Of a stretch of DNA of 64,000 nucleotides, positions 1-9,139 are shown in pieces. Numbering within the stretch: position 1 is the stretch's first letter; every line of letters begins with the position of its first letter. Origin of the DNA: an uncultured Kocuria sp. (lineage in GTDB: Bacteria; Actinomycetota; Actinomycetes; Actinomycetales; Micrococcaceae); NCBI RefSeq assembly GCF_947500125.1, contig NZ_CANMRA010000001.1, positions 124,001 to 188,000 on the forward strand, given 5' to 3'. The notes under the pieces are model-generated. The model had not been told where the DNA came from. It did not search any database and saw only the letters and a list, made by a program, of their open reading frames with translations. A program made the translations under genes and the position numbers.

Positions 1-176
1 CGGAGCACGGCGACGGCGGCGTGCGGTGCTCCCACGCTACGAACCCCGTGTTTCCGGCCCCGACGGGAGGGGTAACGCCCCGGTGCACGTTCACTCACAG
101 CGCCGGGCCGCCCGTGTGAGGCCCCCGTGCGCCCCGGCCACGCCGAACCCCCAGCCACCAGCGCCCCCATGCAGCG

Positions 177-240
177 AGTCCCCAGCCCGGTCGCATTTCC
201 CCACGTGGATGCGTGGGGAAATGCGACCGGGCTGGGGACT
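177..240. terminator. Long perfect inverted repeat (29-bp arms, 6-nt loop), likely terminator of the 278..1507 gene or an intergenic palindrome
   Basis: AGTCCCCAGCCCGGTCGCATTTCCCCACG (177-205) / exact reverse complement 212-240, directly downstream of the minus-strand stop at 278. Confidence 0.75.
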
Positions 241-277
241 CAGCGGTCGGGCCGGAGCGGCGGGGCCGCGCGGTGGG

Positions 278-1507
278 TCAGCGGGCGGCGACGCTCCTCG
301 AGATGCGCTTCGAGGTGCGGGCCACCAGCTTCTCGAGCGGGCCCTGCCCCACCGCGCGCTGCCAGGCCACGGCCAGCAGCCCGAAGACGGCCACCTGCAT
401 CCAGAACCAGAACCCCGGGTGCAGCTCGTAGACCATCGTGGCCAGGAACAGCAGGTGCAGGGTGTAGAGCGTGAACGTCATGGACCCGGCGGCCGCCAGC
501 GGCGTGAGCGCCTTGCCGATCAGCCGGGCCAGGAGCAGGAACGCCCCCAGCGCGAACGCTGCCATGCCCAGGCTCAGCAGCAGCGCCACGGGCGTGTTGC
601 TGTGCGGGGCGGGCACCATGAGCCACCACAGCGTGGTGGTCGGCAGGGACGGGTCCGGGCCGAAGACGAGGATCTCGTCGATCTGCTCCTCGGACAGCCA
701 CGGGGTGGCCTCCCAGATCCGGTCGTAGACCCCGAGGACCAGCAGCGCCACCATGGACACCGTCCAGGAGAGCAGGGCCAGCGCCGCGCCGGCGCCCACG
801 AGCCACAGCTGCACCCGCCGGCTCGTGAGGTTCATCCGGCCCAGGGCGATCCCCGCGCACAGGTAGGCCATGTACGGCAGGGCCGGGTAGGTGCCGGTCA
901 GCAGCAGCTGGGACAGGACGGTGACCGGCTCCGTGACCAGGTTCCACAGCGTGGGGTTGCCGTACACGTGGGCGGGCAGGACGTCCACGGCCCACTGCAT
1001 CAGGAACGGAGCGACGAGGGTGAACGCCGCCGCGCTGATCAGCAGGTGCCGGATGCGCAGACCCAGGAACGGGATGGCGAGCAGGAAGAACATCCCGTAG
1101 TAGATGAGGATGTTGTCCACCGGCGGGGCCACGAAGCCCACGAGGAACCCGACGAGGGCGATCACCGCGGCGCGGCCCACCAGCCCCGCCCGGTCCCCGG
1201 CGAGGCGCCGGCCCGTGTGCGGAGTGCGGCCGCCGGAGAGGAACGCGAGGCTCACCCCGGCGAGGGTCGCGAAGAGCGCGGCCGAGTGCCCGGCGAAGAG
1301 GGACCAGCTCAGGGAGGCCCGCTCGTTCTCCGCGTCCCAGTAGGGCAGGGTGTGCACGGCGACCATCCCGAGCAGGGCGAAGCCCCGGGCGGCGTCCACA
1401 CCGACCAGCCGCCGCCGGGTGCGCTTCCCGGAGGCGCCGGGAACGTTGAGCACCGCGGTGCCCCCGCCACGCGTGGCGGCCGCGTGCTCAGCGCTCACGG
1501 GTCGCAC
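278..1507 (-). CDS. Polytopic membrane protein, DUF418/heparan-alpha-glucosaminide N-acetyltransferase-like
   Basis: 409 aa; N-terminal 'RRRLVGVDAARGFALLGMVAVHTLPYWD' typical of DUF418/acyltransferase-like membrane proteins; many TM segments. Confidence 0.75.
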   Translation of the reverse strand: MRPVSAEHAAATRGGGTAVLNVPGASGKRTRRRLVGVDAARGFALLGMVAVHTLPYWDAENERASLSWSLFAGHSAALFATLAGVSLAFLSGGRTPHTGRRLAGDRAGLVGRAAVIALVGFLVGFVAPPVDNILIYYGMFFLLAIPFLGLRIRHLLISAAAFTLVAPFLMQWAVDVLPAHVYGNPTLWNLVTEPVTVLSQLLLTGTYPALPYMAYLCAGIALGRMNLTSRRVQLWLVGAGAALALLSWTVSMVALLVLGVYDRIWEATPWLSEEQIDEILVFGPDPSLPTTTLWWLMVPAPHSNTPVALLLSLGMAAFALGAFLLLARLIGKALTPLAAAGSMTFTLYTLHLLFLATMVYELHPGFWFWMQVAVFGLLAVAWQRAVGQGPLEKLVARTSKRISRSVAAR

Positions 1508-4500
1508 CTCCGGCGGGCACGGCCCCGACGACGTCGGCGTGCAGCGGGCGGATCGGGTTGCCGCCCCAGGTGCTGCCGGCGGGAACCGTCTCCTGGGCCA
1601 TGACCAGAGAGCCGGGGCCCACGGTGGCGCCGGCCTCCACGGTGCTGCCGGGCAGCACGAAGCTGTTGGGCCCCAGGGTGGAGCCCGCCTCCATCGACAC
1701 GGGCTGCAGCCGCATGATGCGGTCGTGGAACAGGTGGGTCTGGAGCACGGTCCCGCGGTTGACGGACACGCCCCGGCCCAGGTGGACGAGGTCGAACTCG
1801 GGCAGCCACCAGGTCTCGCACCACACGCCGCGCTCGATCTTCGCGCCCATGAGCCGGGCCCAGGCGTTGAACACCGGGGAGCCGACGGCCAGCCGGATCA
1901 GGCCGGGCACGGCCAGGGACTCCGCGAAGGTGTCGGCGAGCTCGTTGCGCCACACGAAGGAGCTGAACAGCGGGCGCTCGCCCTCGCGGAAGCGGCCCAT
2001 CAGGGCCCACTTGACCAGCACGGGGACCAGGGCGGCCAGCACGCCGGCGGCGAGCACCACGGGCGTGGCCCACAGCAGCGCCGAGACGATGCCGTCGAGG
2101 CCTCCCCCGGCCCGCATGTACACGGTGGTGAGCACGAACACGATCGCGAGGTCCAGCCACGCGGTGACCATGAACGGCAGGACGCGCAGGGACTCCACGA
2201 GCGTGCGGGCCACGACCAGCCTCCGGCGCGGCCGGTAGGTGACGGCCTCGTCGGCCGCGTCGCTGACGCGGGTGATGGGCTCGGGCATCCGGCCCAGCCA
2301 GGAGGTGCCGCGCTCGGCGTCCGCCGGGGCGGAGGAGAGCACGGCGACCAGGGAGTCCTCGGGGACGTCCCGGTCCGGTCCCACGATCGCGGAGTTGCCC
2401 ACGAAGGAGCGCTCCCCCACGGTCGAGGGGCCCACGTGGATCCAGCCGAAGCCGACGCGGGCGGAGCTGACCATCGAGTGGTCGGCCATGAAGGAGCCGG
2501 ACTCGAAGGTGGTGAGGTGCGGCAGGGTCTCCACGGTGGAGATCTCCACCTGGTCGCCCACCCGGGCGCCCAGGAGCCGCAGGAAGAACGGCGTGGCGAT
2601 GGAGGCGTAGACCGGGTAGGTGGAGACGAGGCTCTTCTGCAGCAGCACGCCCGTGAGCCACACGGCCCAGCCCACGGTCCCGTCGGCGGCGTGGTGGCCG
2701 GGACGGATCAGCAGGGCGAGCGCCCGCACGACGAGCACGAGCACGGCCAGGTAGACGAGGACGGTGAGCACGGCGAAGACGGGCACCCACAGGGCCAGGA
2801 CGGGGAAGACGAGCTCGTAGAACTCGATCCCGCTGACCTGGGTGTAGACGATCAGCGCGCCGGGGACCACGGCCAGCACGGGCAGGATCCCGACCGTGCC
2901 GAGGCCCAGCGCGTACAGCAGGCCGATGAGGAACCGGTTGCTGCGACGGGGGGCCCACTCGAGCCAGGACTCCCCGGCGGCGCCGAGGTCCACGAGCGGG
3001 GAGCCGCCCTGCAGGCGGCCGGCGGGGACGGTGCCGGTGACGTGGGAGCCGGGGTGGACCTCCGCGCCGGCCTCGACCACGGCGCCCGGGCTCAGGAGCG
3101 TGCGGGTGCCGATCCGGGCGTTCTCGCCCACGGTCACGCCGTCGAGGTGGAAGACGTCGCCCTCGAGCCAGTAGCCGGAGAGGTCCACCTCGTGCTCGAC
3201 GGCCGCGCCGTCGCCGATGCGGGCCATGCCGCTGACGGGGGGCATCGTGTCGAGGTGGGCGTGCCGGCCCACCCGGTTGCCGAGCAGCCGGAAGAACAGC
3301 ACCATCACGGGGGTGCCCATGAGGGGCTCGAACTTGTTGAAGATCAGGATCCGCTCGGCCATCCAGACCCGCAGGTGGGTCCAGGAGCCGCGGGCGTGGG
3401 CGCCGGGGCGCAGCCGGAAGGTCAGCAGCCGGATGAACAGAGCGGTGAGCACGAGCCGGCCGGGCAGGGCGAAGAGCACGAGCCAGCCGACCACCAGCGG
3501 CAGCAGCGGCGGGTTCGGGACCCAGCCCGCGCCGAGCAGGTTGAAGAGCAGCCAGACGACGATCGCGGCGCCGACCACGTAGCGCAGCCCCGAGACGGCG
3601 TAGAGGGCCGTGAGGAAGGGGACCTGCACCAGGCCGTTCCAGCGCGGGACGTCGGCCACCCGGCGGGCGCGCGCGGCGTCCTGGGCGACGACGTCGACGC
3701 GGGCCAGCGTGGTCAGGTACTCGTGCATCCCGGCGAGCGTGGGGTTGCGGTAGATCTCGGCGATCTCGGCGTCCGGGTAGGTGCGCCGGAGCTCGGAGAC
3801 CAGCTTGGCCACCGCCACGGAGGTGCCGCCGAGGACGAAGAAGTCGCTGTCCTCGTCGATGGGCAGGGGGCCGAGCTGGTCCGCCCACAGGGCGGCGAGC
3901 CACTCGAGCTCGGCGTCGATCCGGGAGTCCTCCGCGGCGGCGCCGGCGGAGGGCAGCGGCCAGGGCAGGGCCTTGCGGTCCACCTTGCCGGAGGTCTTCA
4001 GGGGTAGCTCGTCCATCAGGGTCAGCGCGGGCACCATCTGGCCCGGCAGGCGGTCGGCAAGCAGGCGGCGGGCGACCTGGAGGTCCACGGATCCGGGGGC
4101 GTCGGCCACGAGGTAGCCCACGAGGACCTGGTTGCCGGCCGGGGTGGTGTGCACGGCGGCGGCGCCGGCCTGCACACCGGGCAGTCGGGTCATCTGCTCG
4201 TCGATCTCGCCCATCTCCACGCGCCGGCCCGAGATCTTGACCTGGTCATCGGCCCGGCCCACGAAGACGATGCCCTCGGGGTCGGCGCGCACGAGGTCGC
4301 CGGAGCGGTAGGCCCGCTCCCAGCCGAGGGAGTCCATGGGCGCGAACTTCTCGGCGTCCTTGGCGGGGTCCAGGTAGCGGCCCAGCCCCACGCCGCCGAT
4401 GATCAGCTCGCCCTCCTCGCCCCAGCGCACGGGGTTGCCGGCGGTGTCCACGATGGCCAGCTCCCACCCGGGCAGCGGCAGGCCGATGCGCACGGGCGGC

Positions 4501-5561
4501 TCGCCGGTGAGCACGGCTCCGGTCGCGATGACCGTGGCCTCGGTGGGGCCGTAGGTGTTCCAGACCTCGCGGCCGGGGTGCGCGAGACGGGCGGCGAGCT
4601 CGTTGGGGCACGCCTCCCCGCCGAAGATGAGCAGGCGGATGCGGCTCAGCGCCTCGGCCGGCCACATCGACGCGAGCGTCGGCACCGTGGAGACGGCGGT
4701 GATGTCCCGCTCGACGAGCCACGGGCCCAGGTCGGTGCCCGAGCGCACGACCGCGCGCGGGGCCGGGACCAGGGCGGCGCCGGAGCGCCAGGCCAGCCAC
4801 ATCTCCTCGCAGGAGGCGTCGAAGGCCACGGAGAGGCCCGCCATCACGCGGTCGCCCGGGCCCAGCGGGCGCCGGGGCAGGTAGAGCTCGGCCTCGGCGT
4901 CCACGAGGGCGGCGGCCGAGCGGTGGCTGATCGCCACGCCCTTGGGCTTGCCGGTGGACCCGGAGGTGAAGATGATCCAGGCGTCGTCGCCCGTACCGGG
5001 CTGGCGGCAGTCCGCGGCCGGCCGGACGCCGCTGCGCGGTCGCAGGGCCAGGCCCGCGCCGTAGACGGCGCACACCCCGGCCTCCTCCCAGACCGTGTTC
5101 GCACGCTCGTCCGGGTCGTCGAAGTCGACCGGGACGTAGGCGGCGCCGGCGAAGATCGTGCCGAGGACGGCCACGTAGAGGTCCACGGTCCCGGAGGGCA
5201 CGCGGATGCCCACGCGGTCCCCGCGGCCGATGTCGAGGTCCCACAGACGCTGGGCCTGGGCCTCGACGCGCTCGAGGAACTCGGCGTAGCTGAGCTCGGT
5301 GGTCCCGTCGTCGACGGCCACCGCGTCCGGGTGGCGCGAGACCGTGTCCATGACGATGTCCACGAGCGTGCGCGGCGCCGGCGCGGACGAGACGGGGAAG
5401 ACGGCGCGGCCCGGGACCTGCGGCAGGGGCTGCGTGTGCAGCGCGCGGTCGAGGACCTCCCCGTCCTCCAGCCGGTCCTGCTCCGGGTACCGGTCCTCGA
5501 GCAGGTGCCGTCCGCTCCCCTGGCGGGTCGAGCCGCTGCGCGTGCTTGGGCGCACTGTCAT
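1488..5561 (-). CDS. Pls/PosA-family NRPS-like synthetase (adenylation domain, PCP, TM domains, hexapeptide-repeat domains); epsilon-poly-amino-acid synthetase-like
   Basis: A-domain motifs IIFTSGSTGKPKG, AFDASCEEMWLAW, NTYGPTEATV, YRSGDLVR, KTSGKVDRKAL; PCP 'FFVLGGTSVAVAKL'; then several TM blocks and left-handed beta-helix hexapeptide regions. ATG chosen at 5561 (MTVRPSTRSG...) after GGGGGAATCA. Confidence 0.88.
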   Translation of the reverse strand: MTVRPSTRSGSTRQGSGRHLLEDRYPEQDRLEDGEVLDRALHTQPLPQVPGRAVFPVSSAPAPRTLVDIVMDTVSRHPDAVAVDDGTTELSYAEFLERVEAQAQRLWDLDIGRGDRVGIRVPSGTVDLYVAVLGTIFAGAAYVPVDFDDPDERANTVWEEAGVCAVYGAGLALRPRSGVRPAADCRQPGTGDDAWIIFTSGSTGKPKGVAISHRSAAALVDAEAELYLPRRPLGPGDRVMAGLSVAFDASCEEMWLAWRSGAALVPAPRAVVRSGTDLGPWLVERDITAVSTVPTLASMWPAEALSRIRLLIFGGEACPNELAARLAHPGREVWNTYGPTEATVIATGAVLTGEPPVRIGLPLPGWELAIVDTAGNPVRWGEEGELIIGGVGLGRYLDPAKDAEKFAPMDSLGWERAYRSGDLVRADPEGIVFVGRADDQVKISGRRVEMGEIDEQMTRLPGVQAGAAAVHTTPAGNQVLVGYLVADAPGSVDLQVARRLLADRLPGQMVPALTLMDELPLKTSGKVDRKALPWPLPSAGAAAEDSRIDAELEWLAALWADQLGPLPIDEDSDFFVLGGTSVAVAKLVSELRRTYPDAEIAEIYRNPTLAGMHEYLTTLARVDVVAQDAARARRVADVPRWNGLVQVPFLTALYAVSGLRYVVGAAIVVWLLFNLLGAGWVPNPPLLPLVVGWLVLFALPGRLVLTALFIRLLTFRLRPGAHARGSWTHLRVWMAERILIFNKFEPLMGTPVMVLFFRLLGNRVGRHAHLDTMPPVSGMARIGDGAAVEHEVDLSGYWLEGDVFHLDGVTVGENARIGTRTLLSPGAVVEAGAEVHPGSHVTGTVPAGRLQGGSPLVDLGAAGESWLEWAPRRSNRFLIGLLYALGLGTVGILPVLAVVPGALIVYTQVSGIEFYELVFPVLALWVPVFAVLTVLVYLAVLVLVVRALALLIRPGHHAADGTVGWAVWLTGVLLQKSLVSTYPVYASIATPFFLRLLGARVGDQVEISTVETLPHLTTFESGSFMADHSMVSSARVGFGWIHVGPSTVGERSFVGNSAIVGPDRDVPEDSLVAVLSSAPADAERGTSWLGRMPEPITRVSDAADEAVTYRPRRRLVVARTLVESLRVLPFMVTAWLDLAIVFVLTTVYMRAGGGLDGIVSALLWATPVVLAAGVLAALVPVLVKWALMGRFREGERPLFSSFVWRNELADTFAESLAVPGLIRLAVGSPVFNAWARLMGAKIERGVWCETWWLPEFDLVHLGRGVSVNRGTVLQTHLFHDRIMRLQPVSMEAGSTLGPNSFVLPGSTVEAGATVGPGSLVMAQETVPAGSTWGGNPIRPLHADVVGAVPAGGATRER

Positions 5562-5904
5562 TGATTCCCCCATCGATGTTTCCGCCGCCGCGGATCTGCG
5601 CAGCGGCCGGTGCCGACAGAAAGAACGAGCCCAGGGACCGGTCGGACCGGCTGGAAGGCTCCCGGGAGCACGCGCGCCGATCAGCGCGGTGCCGAGAGCG
5701 GTTGTGCGGCCTCGATGCCCCCACATCGGCCTTCCCCCTGAACCGGCTCCCCTGCCAGTTCTACTTACTGCACCGTACGGTCGGTGCTGTTGCATCTGCA
5801 AGCCGGCGGGGGCCCGGAGGCCTGCCGCGGCGGCGCCGTCTCCCCCGTCGTCCCGCGCGAATCCGCGGATGCCGCCCTGACCAGGGACGACGACGAGAGA
5901 TCGG

Positions 5905-6894
5905 TCACGTGTCCCCTGCCGCGCGCTCCGGCGAGCGCTCCCCGGCGGTCATCGCCGCGTCCAGCACCCGGGCCTCGGGCAGCTCGAAGTGGTCCACGCC
6001 CTCGCGGTAGCGCACGCTGGTCCGCTCGTAGCCGGCGTCCTCGTACCAGGCGTGCCCGGCGGCCGCCGCGGAGAGGGCGTCGAACGGGGCCCACGGGTCG
6101 GTGCCGTCGTCCTCGAGGCCCACGTCCCAGTGCAGGACCAGCTGCTCGAGCTGCTCGTCGGTCGGCTCCGAGGAGCCGGAGGACGGCGCGCCGCCCCCGC
6201 CGGAGAGCACCGCGCCGCCGCCCGCCAGGAAGTCCGCGCGGTCGGCCAGCAGCTCGTAGCTGATGAACTCGGCGCCCCCGGAGTAGCCGTGCAGCCAGGT
6301 GCGGGAGCGGTCGAGGTCGTACTCGGCGAAGATCTCCTGCTCGGCGAGGGCCAGGAACCACTCGGCGTTGCCGTCGAGGTCCTCCCACCAGGTGGGCTCG
6401 CCCTGCCGGTCCGGGGTGCGGGGAGCCACGAGCACCGCGTTGTGCGAGCGCGCGACCTCCGCGAGGCAGGAGACCTTGTGCTGCGGGTGGTGGTACTCGT
6501 AGGCGCCATCCCCGTGGAGCCGGAAGACCACGCCCACCGGCTCGCTCCAGTCGATGCCCTCGGCGAAGACGTGGTAGCTGCTGGTCGTGCCGTCGTGCTC
6601 GAAGGCGACGTCGAGCCGGTCGGAGGGGCCCTCCGCCCAGCGCATTCCGCCGGAGCGCACCGGGCCGTCGGAGAGCGGACCGCTCCCGCCGCGCGGGGCG
6701 ATGCTCACGTCCTCGAGTCCGTAGGGGGCGCAGGAGACCTGCTCCTCGGGGGCGGGGGCCGGCTGCCACGCCCAGCGGACGGCGAGCGACGCGGCGACCA
6801 GCGCCAGGAGGGTCCCGGTGAGAATGGCCACATCCACGGCCCAGCGGGAACCGCGGCGCGGCGCGGCCTCGCCCGGTCCCGTCCGTGTTTTCAC
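5905..6894 (-). CDS. Membrane-anchored/secreted alpha/beta hydrolase (esterase/PHB-depolymerase-like)
   Basis: 329 aa; N-terminal TM segment; nucleophile elbow GYSGGAEF; C-terminal GVDHFELP. Confidence 0.65.
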   Translation of the reverse strand: MKTRTGPGEAAPRRGSRWAVDVAILTGTLLALVAASLAVRWAWQPAPAPEEQVSCAPYGLEDVSIAPRGGSGPLSDGPVRSGGMRWAEGPSDRLDVAFEHDGTTSSYHVFAEGIDWSEPVGVVFRLHGDGAYEYHHPQHKVSCLAEVARSHNAVLVAPRTPDRQGEPTWWEDLDGNAEWFLALAEQEIFAEYDLDRSRTWLHGYSGGAEFISYELLADRADFLAGGGAVLSGGGGAPSSGSSEPTDEQLEQLVLHWDVGLEDDGTDPWAPFDALSAAAAGHAWYEDAGYERTSVRYREGVDHFELPEARVLDAAMTAGERSPERAAGDT

Positions 6895-7049
6895 CCGTTC
6901 ATCCTAGGGGGAGGCGCCGCGCGCCGCCCCTCGCCGATTTTTGGGTTCGCAACGTCTCCCCCATAATCGGCCAGGACCGTTCGGGGGGACGGCGCCCCCC
7001 ACTTCCTCCTTCCGTGGTCCGTCCACCGCACCAGAGGAGAAGATTCCGC

Positions 7050-8543
7050 GTGACCATCACCGCACGCCCTCGGGCCGAGCAGAGCGCTCCTGAGATCCAG
7101 GAGCAGCTGCCGTCCCAGGACCGGCTGCGCCGCAGCCTCAAGCCCCGTCACCTGACCATGATCGCGATGGGCGGTGCCATCGGCACCGGCCTGTTCGTGG
7201 CCTCGGGCAACACCATCGCCACCGCCGGGCCGGGAGGGGCGCTGCTGGCCTACGTGGTCATCGGCTTCATGGTCTTCCTGCTGATGCAGAGCCTGGGCGA
7301 GATGGCCACCTACCTGCCGGTCTCGGGCGCGTTCGAGGAGTACTCGACCCGCTTCGTGAGCCCGTCCTTCGGCTTCGCCATCGGCTGGAACTACTGGTAC
7401 AACTGGGCGATCACCGTGGCCGCGGAGCTCGTGGCCGCCGCGCTGATCATGCGCTACTGGTTCCCGGACGTGCCCTCGTGGATCTGGTCCGGGTCCTTCC
7501 TGGCGATCCTCTTCGCGCTCAACGCGCTGAGCGCCCGGGCCTACGGCGAGAGCGAGTTCTGGTTCTCCCTCGTGAAGGTCGTCACGGTCGTGCTCTTCCT
7601 GGGGCTCGGCATCCTGATGATCGTCGGCATCCTGGGCGGGGAGTCGCCCGGCTTCGAGAACTGGACCACCGGGGAGGCGCCCTTCGTGGGCGGCGGCCTC
7701 GGCATCCTGGCCATCTTCATGGTGGCCGGCTTCTCCTTCCAGGGCACCGAGCTCGTGGGCGTGGCCGCCGGTGAGGCGGAGGACCCGGAGAAGAACGTCC
7801 CGCGCGCCATCCGCACCGTGTTCGTGCGCATCCTGCTCTTCTACGTGGGCGCCATCACCGTGATCGGCTTCCTCATCCCCTACACCAGCCCCAACCTGCT
7901 CACGAGCGGGGTCGAGGACATCTCCATCTCCCCGTTCACCCTGGTCTTCCAGAACGCGGGGGTCCTCGCGGCGGCCTCCGTGATGAACGCGGTGATCCTC
8001 ACGGCCATCCTCTCCGCCGGCAACTCCGGGCTCTACGCCTCCACCCGCATGCTCTGGGCCCTGGCCGAGGGCGGCAAGGCCCCGCGCTTCCTGGCGAAGG
8101 TCAACCGCCGCGGCGTGCCCATGAACGCGCTGATCGCCACCACCCTGGTGGGCGGGGCGTCCTTCCTCACCACCTTCATCGGGGACGGGGACGCCTACGT
8201 GTGGCTGGTCAGCGCCTCGGGCCTGGCCGGGTTCATCGTGTGGATGGGCATCGCGTGGAGTCACTACCGGTTCCGCAAGGCGTACACGGTCCAGGGCCAC
8301 GACCTCGCCGACCTCCCCTACCGGGCGCGGTTCTTCCCGCTGGGCCCGGTGGTGGCGCTCGTGCTGTGCGCCGTGGTGATCCTCGGGCAGAACTACCAGG
8401 CGTTCATCGGCGACATGGACCTGATGGCCGCCCTGACCGCCTACATCGGCCTGCCGCTGTTCCTGGTCCTGTGGTTCGGCCACAAGCTGCTCACCGGCTC
8501 GAGGATGGTCCGCTACGAGGACGCCGACCTCACCCGGGCGTGA
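7050..8543 (+). CDS. Amino acid permease (APC superfamily, AAT family)
   Basis: GTG start with AGAGGAGAAG upstream; 'LKPRHLTMIAMGGAIGTGLFVASGNTIATAGPGG' is the classic AAT permease signature. Confidence 0.9.
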   Translation: MTITARPRAEQSAPEIQEQLPSQDRLRRSLKPRHLTMIAMGGAIGTGLFVASGNTIATAGPGGALLAYVVIGFMVFLLMQSLGEMATYLPVSGAFEEYSTRFVSPSFGFAIGWNYWYNWAITVAAELVAAALIMRYWFPDVPSWIWSGSFLAILFALNALSARAYGESEFWFSLVKVVTVVLFLGLGILMIVGILGGESPGFENWTTGEAPFVGGGLGILAIFMVAGFSFQGTELVGVAAGEAEDPEKNVPRAIRTVFVRILLFYVGAITVIGFLIPYTSPNLLTSGVEDISISPFTLVFQNAGVLAAASVMNAVILTAILSAGNSGLYASTRMLWALAEGGKAPRFLAKVNRRGVPMNALIATTLVGGASFLTTFIGDGDAYVWLVSASGLAGFIVWMGIAWSHYRFRKAYTVQGHDLADLPYRARFFPLGPVVALVLCAVVILGQNYQAFIGDMDLMAALTAYIGLPLFLVLWFGHKLLTGSRMVRYEDADLTRA

Positions 8544-8653
8544 TTCCGGCGCAGCACCCGTGGAATACGTCCGCGGCAACCTGAGCTGTGCCTCGTCGTC
8601 CACATGCATCGGTGGCCCCGTTGCTTCGCCGGCCAGCTCATCCTCGAAGGACT

Positions 8654-9139
8654 TCACACCGCCCGGATGTCATCGCAGTACACGGTTCCGGTCGTGCGCT
8701 CTCCGCCCTTCCCGATGTACAGATTGCACCGCGTGACGTGCGTCAGACGCGTCGGGTCCAGGGACTGTCCTTTGTGGTCGGTGTCCCATGGAGCGGCAAC
8801 GAAATTTGCGAAAGGCGCAACGACCATTGTGCCGGACGTCTTGTCCAAATCGAGACGGTGCTCGAAGTATGCCCCGTCCGCGACGATCTGCAGAGTGACG
8901 GCGTTCGAGGACCCGTCGCCCTGCATCCACAGTTCCACAGCGGTGCAGGATGACCAGTCCTGCCCGACCGCTTTGCCGATTCCGGAGTACTCGAAGGCGC
9001 CGACATCGTACGAGAAGGCCAACCCGTAGTCACCGGAACCTGTGTGCGTGGTCGTGAGGGCGATAGTACTCGAGTCGAAGTGCATGTACTTTGCCGAAAG
9101 TGTCGCGTCGTCACCGGCATAGCCTTCGAAGTCGTCCAC
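8654..9139 (-). pseudogene. Carbohydrate-binding-like C-terminal domain (CBM11-like), in frame with and immediately after the GH26 stop codon
   Basis: 'VDDFEGYAGDDATLSAKY...GTVYCDDIRAV'; codon 9139-9137 (GTG) directly follows TGA 9142-9140 in the same frame; no clear SD before the GTG. Confidence 0.65.

Noticed and set aside
1350-4007. 885-aa plus-strand ORF opposite the NRPS-like gene
   Set aside because: His/Gly/Asp/Arg-rich low-complexity translation typical of antisense frames in GC-rich DNA; the opposite strand has clear domain motifs
5562-5801. N-terminal extension of the NRPS-like ORF (MQMQQHRPYG...)
   Set aside because: Composition is not domain-like; MTVRPS at 5561 has a plausible SD and fits Pls/PosA starts better
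6983-7000. GGGGGG/CCCCCC hairpin in the permease leader as an attenuator
   Set aside because: Only a 6-bp stem in GC-rich DNA; too weak to call
8654-9139. CBM-like ORF as an independent GTG-initiated gene
   Set aside because: No SD or intergenic space, and exact in-frame continuation of the GH26 gene; interrupted single ORF is simpler
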